Origin: DP-19 sp036496285
Lineage (GTDB): Bacteria; Desulfobacterota; Binatia; UTPRO1
Direction of reading: 5' to 3'
Length of the DNA: 64,000 nt
NCBI GenBank assembly: GCA_036496285.1
Contig: DASXLI010000015.1
Location: forward strand, 1-64,000
Position numbers and translations under genes: made by a program. The notes under the pieces were generated by a model that made no database searches, was not told where the DNA came from, and was given only the letters and a program-made list of their open reading frames with translations. Positions 1 through 7,689 of this stretch are shown one piece after another (positions within the stretch are counted from its first letter, which is position 1; each line of letters begins with the position of its first letter).

Positions 1-771
1 CACGCGCCCGACGCCGAGCCCGCGCGCGAGCTGCGCGGGCGAGAGGCGGATCGGGCGCGTGCGGTCGGGAAGGTCGGCGGCCACATGGGGAAACATGGCG
101 AGCGTGTCGGGCCGCAGACCGACGGCGGTCGGCACGCCGCGTATCATCGGCGGCTCGGGCGGCGCGCCGTCGGACACGAGCAGGCGATCGTTCGCGAGGA
201 GGGCCGCTCCCGCCGCCGCGGCGAGGTGGCAGAGAAGCGTCGATTTCCCCGCCCCCTTCGGGCCCGCGATCGCGAGCGCGCCGCCGCCGATCACGAGACC
301 GCCCGCGTGCAGCAGCCGCGCACCGGCGGCGAGCGCCCGTACCGTGGCGATCTCCCGCACCACGCGCATCGCTCCCGTGCGCCAGGTGGGCAGCCGCGGA
401 TGGCCGATCACCTCGATCCCGGCTGCGAGGGAGTAGAAGCACGCGAACTTCGCGTCGTACGCGACGGGCCGCTGGGCGTCGTCGTGGAAGACCGGCAGCC
501 GAACGACCCCCTGGTCGAGACGGAAGAGCGTCTCGAACGCGTCGTCGCCGCGCGCGTCGCATGCGCGGACGAGACGCTCGTGGCGATCGCCGTCGGCAGC
601 CAGCGTGACGGCAACGTCGCCCGCGCGCGCCGTCGTGACGGCGAACGACGGCGCGAGGAACTCCTCGAGCCTAGCCGGCCGGGGAGGCGCGAGCCAACGC
701 CGGGCGCATGACGCTGTGACGCGGTGGACGCGAAGCGTCACGACAGAGTGCCCCCATTCTGGAACAGGCAT
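1..771 (-). CDS. HprK-like P-loop kinase, partial (3' end outside window)
   Basis: This reading frame is open on the minus strand from an ATG at 771 to the window edge, so the C-terminus is missing; 257 codons are visible. A Walker A loop GPKGAGKST lies at residues 170-178, followed by LLCHLAAAAGAALLANDRL, the arrangement seen in HPr kinase/phosphorylase-like (HprK-related) proteins. Those proteins phosphorylate a protein or peptide serine, and relatives occur beside PqqD-like and lasso-peptide maturation genes. The N-terminal 165 residues are not recognisable and carry no signal peptide. GTG at 741 is an alternative start; neither start has a good ribosome binding site. The frame is supported by continuous protein-like sequence; the opposite-strand frames here read as low-complexity Arg/Pro. 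The family assignment is moderately sure and the substrate is unknown. Confidence 0.65.
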   Translation of the reverse strand, partial: MPVPEWGHSVVTLRVHRVTASCARRWLAPPRPARLEEFLAPSFAVTTARAGDVAVTLAADGDRHERLVRACDARGDDAFETLFRLDQGVVRLPVFHDDAQRPVAYDAKFACFYSLAAGIEVIGHPRLPTWRTGAMRVVREIATVRALAAGARLLHAGGLVIGGGALAIAGPKGAGKSTLLCHLAAAAGAALLANDRLLVSDGAPPEPPMIRGVPTAVGLRPDTLAMFPHVAADLPDRTRPIRLSPAQLARGLGVGRV

Positions 772-836
772 GCACGCGGAATTTTCTTGCGACCCGGCGT
801 GCGAACACGCTACTGCGCCGGGAAGGAGGTCACGCC

Positions 837-1454
837 ATGCGGTTCATGATCCGTGCCGTCGTTCTCACCGTCACCGTGTCGCTCGTCCCTCTCGCCGCCG
901 TGCACGCGCAGTGCACCAACTTGACCGGCAGCCCCGCGCCGGTGTTCCAGCAGTACGCCTCGAACAAGATCAAGCTCAAGTATCTTGGAACCGGGCCGGG
1001 CTCGAACGACGACCAGCCGCAGCTCTTCAAGTCGACGTTCCAGGCGCCAACGCTCACGTTCAACCCAGCCACGACGACCTACGTCACGGTCACCCTCTGG
1101 CGGAACATGGTCTCCGGACCGATGCTGTGGAACACGACGATCCCGCCGAGCCCGACGCTGTGGAGCTCGGTCACCCTCGGCAACGGGACGGTGCGCTGGA
1201 AGTTCAACGATCCGCTCGTGACGTACGGCGTACGCAAGGCGCAGGTGAACGCGATCCCGGGTGGCACGTTCATCATCGTGAAGCTCCTCGGCAAGTTCCA
1301 GAACATTGCCAACGCGCCGCTCACGACCCCGAACGCCGACGTCGCCGATGCGATGGTCGAGATGCACGACGGGGCCGGCAACGGCTTCTGCTATGATGGT
1401 CCGTCGGCACCCTGCACCGGGTCGGGCAACACCCAGACCTGCAAGGCCTTCTGA
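837..1454 (+). CDS. Secreted protein with lineage-type beta domain, 205 aa
   Basis: The protein begins with a clear Sec signal peptide (hydrophobic stretch at residues 5-22, cleavage expected after VHA near residue 24). An AAGGAGG ribosome binding site lies seven bases before the ATG. The mature part is beta-rich, with a WKF...YGV...PGGTF...LLGKF pattern at residues about 120-155. That pattern resembles the C-terminal domains of the Cys-rich protein at 31373 and of the di-heme protein at 44071. The last 30 residues hold three cysteines, which could form disulfides outside the cytoplasm. I know no function for it. It is monocistronic and shares a bidirectional hairpin with the convergent operon downstream. 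Confidence 0.8.
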   Translation: MRFMIRAVVLTVTVSLVPLAAVHAQCTNLTGSPAPVFQQYASNKIKLKYLGTGPGSNDDQPQLFKSTFQAPTLTFNPATTTYVTVTLWRNMVSGPMLWNTTIPPSPTLWSSVTLGNGTVRWKFNDPLVTYGVRKAQVNAIPGGTFIIVKLLGKFQNIANAPLTTPNADVADAMVEMHDGAGNGFCYDGPSAPCTGSGNTQTCKAF

Positions 1455-1458
1455 TCAA

Positions 1459-1492
1459 GCGGAGCCGCGCGCCGCACGGCGCGCGGCTCCGC
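1459..1492. terminator. Bidirectional hairpin between convergent genes
   Basis: Two perfectly complementary 15-base arms (1459-1473 and 1478-1492) enclose a GCAC loop. The hairpin starts 5 bases after one stop codon and ends 6 bases before the convergent one, so it can serve both strands. There is no U-tract on either side. Confidence 0.65.
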
Positions 1493-1497
1493 GATGT

Positions 1498-1986
1498 CTA
1501 CGGCAGTGTCAGACCGAGGTCGTTCTTGCCGCACGCGACGATGCTCGCGTTCCCACCCGGAAAGGTCGTGCCGCCCTGGGACACGACCACGCTCGCCCAG
1601 AGCCCCGTCGCGCCGGGACCGACGTTCTTGCCCGGAACCGCCACGAACGCCAACGAGATCGTCTGCGAGGCGGCGGCGAGGCTCGCGATGAGGTTCTCCG
1701 AGCTGCCGAGCGTGTGCGACAGCTCGCCGAAGTACTTGCTGATCCCCAGCACGAGCTGGCTGCCGTCCGACGAGGCGATCGCCTGCCCGGACGCGGGAAA
1801 ATGGATGACGCCACCCATCTGGGTGAGGTTCGAGTAGCCGCCGACCGCGAACGTCTTGCCCTTCTTCAACGAGAAGTTCTTCAGGACGATCTGCTCCCCC
1901 GAGTCGAGGCTGATGCAGAAGTCGGCTGCGGACACTACTGGCGCCATGAGAGCGACCAGAAGCACACCCACGGCGAGACGAGTCAT
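1498..1986 (-). CDS. Small secreted protein, last gene of ECF-sigma operon
   Basis: This encodes 162 residues with a signal peptide (hydrophobic residues 4-20, cleavage probably after VSA). Two cysteines (residues 24 and 151) sit near the ends of the mature protein and could pair in a disulfide. The chain is rich in G, S, V and I and looks like a compact beta protein; I recognise no family. The ATG overlaps the stop codon of the preceding gene (ATGA) and is preceded by AAGGGAG, so translation is probably coupled. Its place at the end of a sigma/anti-sigma operon suggests an envelope role controlled by that sigma factor. Confidence 0.75.
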   Translation of the reverse strand: MTRLAVGVLLVALMAPVVSAADFCISLDSGEQIVLKNFSLKKGKTFAVGGYSNLTQMGGVIHFPASGQAIASSDGSQLVLGISKYFGELSHTLGSSENLIASLAAASQTISLAFVAVPGKNVGPGATGLWASVVVSQGGTTFPGGNASIVACGKNDLGLTLP

Positions 1987-2372
1987 CGAATCTCCCTTTC
2001 GTCCTGCATGCCATCGCTCGGCGTGTCCGCGGGAACGTCGGGACGCGGCGGCCCGTGCTCCGGGAAGCGCAGCTGTGCGCCGCCGGCCCCGACCGGCGGC
2101 GGGCCGGCGGCACCGAGCGGCGGCGGGCCGGCCGCGCCGATCGGAGGCGGACCCGCCGCGCCGAACGGCGCCGGGCCTGCGGCGCCAAGTGGCGGCGGGC
2201 CGGCGGCGCCGGTCGTCGGCGGCGGCGGATTGCCGGGCGGCAGCGCGCGATGCATGGCACGCCCGTGCGCCGGCGCGCGATGGCCGAGCTGCGCCGACGC
2301 AGTGGCGGCGTGACCGAGCACTGCGAGTACGAGCGCGAGGCGCATCAGCCTGCGTGCCACGGGGGCGCTCAT
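1983..2372 (-). CDS. Exported Gly/Ala/Pro octapeptide-repeat protein
   Basis: This 129-residue protein has a signal peptide (hydrophobic residues 9-27, cleavage after ASA). Residues 55-95 contain five near-identical copies of the octapeptide GAAGPPPX, where X is L, F, I, L or V. The repeat is likely extended or polyproline-like and could span the periplasm or coat a surface. The C-terminus is charged. I chose the ATG at 2372, which has AAGAAGGG upstream and overlaps the stop of the DUF3106 gene (ATGA). An ATG five codons earlier has no such support. No function is known. Confidence 0.75.
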   Translation of the reverse strand: MSAPVARRLMRLALVLAVLGHAATASAQLGHRAPAHGRAMHRALPPGNPPPPTTGAAGPPPLGAAGPAPFGAAGPPPIGAAGPPPLGAAGPPPVGAGGAQLRFPEHGPPRPDVPADTPSDGMQDEREIR

Positions 2373-2704
2373 CGTCCCTTCTTCCACTCGTGGTAGCGCC
2401 GCTGGAAGTCGTGGCGCTGCTCGGGGGACATCTCGCGATAGCGCTGGTAGTTGCCGCGGATGCGGTCCTTCTCCTGATCGGGCAGCTGCTGCCAGCGATC
2501 GTAGTTGCGCTCGACCGCACGCTGCTGCTCGGGTGAGAGGCTCCGGTAGTGGTCGTAGTTGCGCCGCGCCTCGTCGCGCTCCTGCGGCGTCATGTCCTCC
2601 CAGCGCTGCGCGAAGCGCAGCTCCTGCGCGGCGGCGCGCAACGCCGCCGGCGGCGTGAGCAGCGAGGCCAGCACGACCGCAACCGCGAAACCGGGACGTC
2701 GCAC
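2369..2704 (-). CDS. DUF3106-family exported protein
   Basis: This 111-residue protein has an N-terminal signal sequence (residues 5-27), then a helical region built from units of the type W..LSPEQR..., repeated about four times. That is the hallmark of DUF3106 proteins, which often lie beside ECF sigma/anti-sigma genes in Proteobacteria. The mature part is very rich in R, E, D, Q and aromatic residues. The start codon is GTG, four bases after the anti-sigma stop. A role in envelope stress sensing is plausible from context but not shown. Confidence 0.8.
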   Translation of the reverse strand: MRRPGFAVAVVLASLLTPPAALRAAAQELRFAQRWEDMTPQERDEARRNYDHYRSLSPEQQRAVERNYDRWQQLPDQEKDRIRGNYQRYREMSPEQRHDFQRRYHEWKKGR

Positions 2705-2708
2705 GGCG

Positions 2709-3371
2709 CTATCCGATCGTGTCGCTGGAGCCGCGCGTGCCGTTCGGCCGCGTCGTGCCGAGCGGCTCGCCGTCGCCGTGCTGCCGCACCTCCTCGAAGT
2801 GCTGCAGCCGTTGCAGGCGCTTCACGACCGGGTAGCGCAGGAAGAGCTCGGGGTGCTCGACCAGCTCCGGCGGATATTGGTCGAGATCCGATCCCGCGAC
2901 CGCGACGTCGGGCTGCTTCTCGTCCTTGTCCGGCGCTTCCTTGGGCTGCGCGGCGACACGCGTCTCGCCCGCCCCCCCGTGCGGCGCCTCGCGGTGCGCC
3001 ACCGCGACCGGCGCGCCCGGCGCGCGATGCTCGGTCGTCGTGACGCCCGTGAGCAGCGAGTACCACACGAGCGCCAGCGCCGCGGCAGCGGCGAGCGCCG
3101 GGGCGCCCCACACGAGCGTACGACGCCGACCCCGCGTGGGCGGCGTGACGTCGAGGCGCTGCCAGAGCGCGTCCTGGAAGACGGCGGACGGCTCGATCAC
3201 CGGCAGCGCGCCGAGCAGCGTCCGGACCCGCCGCAGGCGCTCGAGCTCGCGCCGGCAGCTCAGACACGTGCCGACGTGCGTCTCGATGCGCGCGTGCTCA
3301 GCCGGCGGCTGCTCGCCGTCGAGGTAGGCGACCAGCTCCTCGGCGAACTCGACGCACGGCGCGGCGGTCAC
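2709..3371 (-). CDS. Anti-sigma factor with cytoplasmic zinc finger
   Basis: The 220-residue protein opens with a zf-HC2-type anti-sigma fold: conserved acidic/aromatic residues (VAYLDGE), then HVGTCLSC, giving the HxxxCxxC zinc ligands near residues 32-39. One membrane helix follows at about residues 88-108. The C-terminal half would be outside the membrane and is Pro- and charge-rich. Anti-sigma factors of this class hold an ECF sigma factor inactive at the membrane until an envelope signal releases it. The GTG start overlaps the sigma-factor stop (GTGA), so the two are probably made in fixed ratio. The partner is almost certainly the sigma factor just upstream. Confidence 0.88.
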   Translation of the reverse strand: MTAAPCVEFAEELVAYLDGEQPPAEHARIETHVGTCLSCRRELERLRRVRTLLGALPVIEPSAVFQDALWQRLDVTPPTRGRRRTLVWGAPALAAAAALALVWYSLLTGVTTTEHRAPGAPVAVAHREAPHGGAGETRVAAQPKEAPDKDEKQPDVAVAGSDLDQYPPELVEHPELFLRYPVVKRLQRLQHFEEVRQHGDGEPLGTTRPNGTRGSSDTIG

Positions 3372-3979
3372 AGGAACTCCTCCAGTCCCTTGCGCATGGC
3401 CGCGGTGGCGCGGAAGACGAGGCTCTTCACGGCGCTCTCGCTGCAGTCGAGCGTCTCGGCCACCTCGCGATACGAGAGCCCGTCGATACGGCTCAAGACG
3501 AGCGCCGCACGTTGGTTCTCGGGGAGCGTGGCGAGCACCTCGCGTATCCTAGCTTCGAGCTGCCGGCCCGCCAAGGCGACGTCACCGGGCACCGCGTCCG
3601 GATCGGCGATGGCGATCTCCGCCCGCTCGCGCTCGTCCTCGCTCTCGTGCTCGAGCGGCCGCGTCTGGAACCGTCGCTCCGGCCGGCGCACCTCGTTCAG
3701 GCAGGCGTTGGTGGCGATGCGGTAGAGCCAGGTCGTGAACTTCGCCTGCGGCTCGTAGCGCGCCCCGGCGCGATGGACCTGCAGGAAGACGTCCTGCGCC
3801 AGCTCCTCGGCGCGCGCCCGGTTGCCCACGAAGTTGTACGCGAAGTTCACGATCGCCCTGCCATGCTTTTCGAACAGCTCACGGAACGCACCCTCGTCCC
3901 CCGCCCTGAAGCGCAGCATCAACTGCACGTCCGGGTCGGACGTCGGCGCAGGAGCTGGCACGTTCGGTGGGTTCAACAT
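3368..3979 (-). CDS. ECF RNA polymerase sigma factor (RpoE-like)
   Basis: The protein has 203 residues. Region 2 lies at about 25-95, with the helix AEELAQDVFLQVHR and the TTWLYRIATNACLNEVRR core. Region 4 lies at about 143-200 (LPENQRAALVLSRIDGLSYREVAE helix-turn-helix). Regions 1 and 3 are absent, as expected for the ECF group. ATG at 3979 is chosen; an upstream ATG at 4030 would add 17 residues and cannot be excluded. It probably drives its own operon: a GGGAAC motif of ECF -35 type reads toward it at about 4060-4065, but the matching -10 is poor. Four genes follow, three joined by 4-nt overlaps. Confidence 0.9.
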   Translation of the reverse strand: MLNPPNVPAPAPTSDPDVQLMLRFRAGDEGAFRELFEKHGRAIVNFAYNFVGNRARAEELAQDVFLQVHRAGARYEPQAKFTTWLYRIATNACLNEVRRPERRFQTRPLEHESEDERERAEIAIADPDAVPGDVALAGRQLEARIREVLATLPENQRAALVLSRIDGLSYREVAETLDCSESAVKSLVFRATAAMRKGLEEFL

Positions 3980-4045
3980 CGCCACGGTCGGGAGGTTGCG
4001 CTCGTAAGTAGGCGCGATGCCTCGCACCATAGAGAAGCGCGAAGC

Positions 4046-4064
4046 GGAACGCACGCCTCGTTCC
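4046..4064. promoter_or_regulatory. GGAACG inverted repeat upstream of sigma operon
   Basis: GGAACG and CGTTCC flank a 7-base spacer in the region between the sigma-factor gene and the divergent histidine kinase. GGAAC is the usual -35 core of ECF-sigma promoters, so each arm could be an autoregulatory -35. No convincing -10 was found, so this is tentative. Confidence 0.3.
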
Positions 4065-4141
4065 CGGTGCGCCGGGTCGGGGCGGAGACGCCCGGCGGAA
4101 ATCGCCTGCTGGTAAGGGGTTTTCTCAATTGATATGAAGAC

Positions 4142-5760
4142 TTGGCGCACGTGGACCATCCCGTCACAACGCTCGGGAACGGGCAGGACGAAGACCTCGC
4201 CGATCACCTGCGGCGCATCGAAAACTACATGCGAGGGTGCGTGCTGCTGCGCTACCCGCGCATCCGGAGCGCGCTCCGGGACGAGCTGGCCCAGGCGCTG
4301 ACGGACGGCCTGGCGGAGGTGGTCGGCACGTGGGTGGGGTACGTCGGCCGCGCCTTCCGCATCCCGGAGAGCCAATGGTTCGGCCTCTCCGCCGACATCG
4401 ACGAGGCGCTGCAGCGCTGGATCCGCCACATCGGTGACCCGCAGGACACCGACACCTATGTGTTTCTGCGCAGCCACGCGCGCCGCGGCTTCATCTCGAA
4501 GTTCCCCGCGTCGCGCTTCCTCTCGGGCCAGATCAAGATCTTCCAGCTCTTCGCCGCGCACCTCCGCCGCCGCTACGCCAACGACCGGGCGCACCGCGCC
4601 GAGCTCATGGCGCTCTTCGACCAGGAGTGCGACGAGCGCATCCTCCACATCACCGACTTCTTCGTGGAGGCGCGAGAGGAGCAGCTGCGCGAACAGGAGG
4701 CGACGTACCGGCGCTCGATCGACAACGCACCGGCGGCGATCTTCCGGATCGGCTGGGACGACGCCACGATCCAGTCGGCGAACGTCGTCGCGGAGAAGTC
4801 GCTCGGTCTCTCGTCGGAGCAGCTCCGCACGATGCGCAGCTGGGACCTCCACCCCGCCGGCGAGCGCGAGGCCGCCATGCGGCTCTGGGAGGACACCCGA
4901 CGCCACGGCAACGCCAGCCGCGACGACCTCCATTTGCGGGCGCTCGACGGCGCGATCGTGCCGATCTTCATCAACTCCGGCGTGATCGAGTACGCCGACC
5001 AGCGCTTCATCCAGCAGATCTGCGTCGACATCTCCGACCGCAAGCGCCTCGAGGATCAGTTGATCCAATCCGAGAAGATGGCGGCGATCGGGCAGCTCGC
5101 CGCCGGCATCGCGCACGAGATCCGCAATCCGCTCGGCATCATCATGAACGCGCTCTACGACCTGTCGGAGATCGTCGACGGCTCGAATCCCGACGTGCGC
5201 GAGGATCTCAAGATCGCCCGTGAGGAGATGGACCGCGTGCAGGCGATCATCAACAACCTGCTCGAGTTCTCGCGCGAGTCGAGCGCCGACGTCGAGCCCG
5301 TCGACGTGAACGACCTGCTGCGCAAGACGCTCACCCTGATGCACAAGTATCTGCAGAGCGGCGACGTCCAGGTGCACACCGAGCTCGACGCGACCGGCGT
5401 CTGCTCCGCCAACCAGAACGCGCTTCGCCAGATCTTCCTGAACCTCATCACCAACGCGGTGCAGGCGATGCCGCACGGCGGCGAGCTCCGCATCCGCACC
5501 ATGCTCATCGACGGCAACCGCATGCGGCTCGAGTTCAGCGACAGCGGCATCGGCATTCCCGAGCACCAGCTGAAGGACATCTTCAACCCGTTCTTCACCA
5601 CCAAGTCGCCGGGCCAGGGAACGGGCCTCGGCCTCTCGGTCGTGCACTCGGTGGTGCAGCGCTACGGCGGCGAGATCCGCGCCGAGAGCGCGCCGAACGT
5701 CGGCACCACCTTCACGATCGACCTGCCCTGCGGCTGGGACGGCGTCGAGGCGTCCGTCCG

Positions 5761-5764
<4 letters not shown>
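4142..5764 (+). CDS. PAS-domain sensor histidine kinase (NtrB-like)
   Basis: The protein has 540 residues from a TTG at 4142; a GTG at 4151 is an equally good start. Residues 1-180 form a helical N-terminal region I do not recognise. A PAS domain follows at about 185-303, then the dimerisation/phosphoacceptor helix with AGIAHEIRNP (His325), and the ATPase domain with N box NLITNA, GIG and GTGLGLS. There is no membrane helix, so it is a soluble sensor. Its stop codon overlaps the start of the sigma54 activator gene (ATGA), which makes the two a cognate pair in one transcript. The signal is unknown. Confidence 0.88.
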
Positions 5765-7161
<1,397 letters not shown>

Positions 7162-7299
7162 GGGACCTGTCATGTTTTGCCATACAGGCGTCGAATCCGG
7201 CCGCCCGCTCCGTGGCTCGAGGCCGGTCTTCCGGCAGCTTGCCCCGGGTCGCCCCCGGGGCTTGCAATGGCACGTTTTCTGCTCCCAGGGTTCCCATTG

Positions 7300-7677
7300 A
7301 TGGGCTGTGCTTCGAGCGCGACGCGCCGGATCCTGCTGGTCGCGACGAACGAGAACTTTCGTCGCACGATCAGCCGCATCCTCTGCCGCTGCGGCTATAC
7401 CACCGACCTGGTCGGGACCGGCGAGGAAGCGATCGGCGCCCTCGAGCGCGAGGCCTACGACCTCGTCTTGAGCGAGGTGCTGCTCCCCGGGATGTGCGGC
7501 CTCACGGTGCTCTGCAATGCCCGTCAGCACGGCCGGACCATCCCCTTCGTGCTGCTCAGCGAGTCGGAGACCGAGCGCATGAAGTGGATCCTCTCGGGGA
7601 TCGACGGCGTGCGCTGCCTGCGCCTGCCGGTCGACGTCGACCAGCTGAAGCAGGTCCTGGCGAGCTACCTCGTCTAG
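7300..7677 (+). CDS. Stand-alone pseudo-receiver domain protein
   Basis: The protein has 125 residues with the fold pattern of a CheY-like receiver: the ILLV strand near the N-terminus, YDLVLSEVLLPG in the middle, and a C-terminal VDVDQLKQVL helix. The catalytic set is missing. The acidic pair after strand 1 reads ATNE, the phosphoacceptor position is Glu59 instead of Asp, and the invariant Lys position is Leu109 (CLRLP). It therefore probably cannot be phosphorylated; Glu may mimic the active state. It follows the NtrB/NtrC pair by 138 bases on the same strand and may modulate it. ATG at 7267 is an alternative start. No output domain is present. Confidence 0.75.
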   Translation: MGCASSATRRILLVATNENFRRTISRILCRCGYTTDLVGTGEEAIGALEREAYDLVLSEVLLPGMCGLTVLCNARQHGRTIPFVLLSESETERMKWILSGIDGVRCLRLPVDVDQLKQVLASYLV

Positions 7678-7689
7678 GGCCGCCGCGGG

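Noticed and set aside
2085..2220. Short repeated GC-rich DNA units, possible CRISPR or satellite
   Set aside because: The period is 24 bases and matches the octapeptide repeat GAAGPPPX in a coding frame; there are no spacers.
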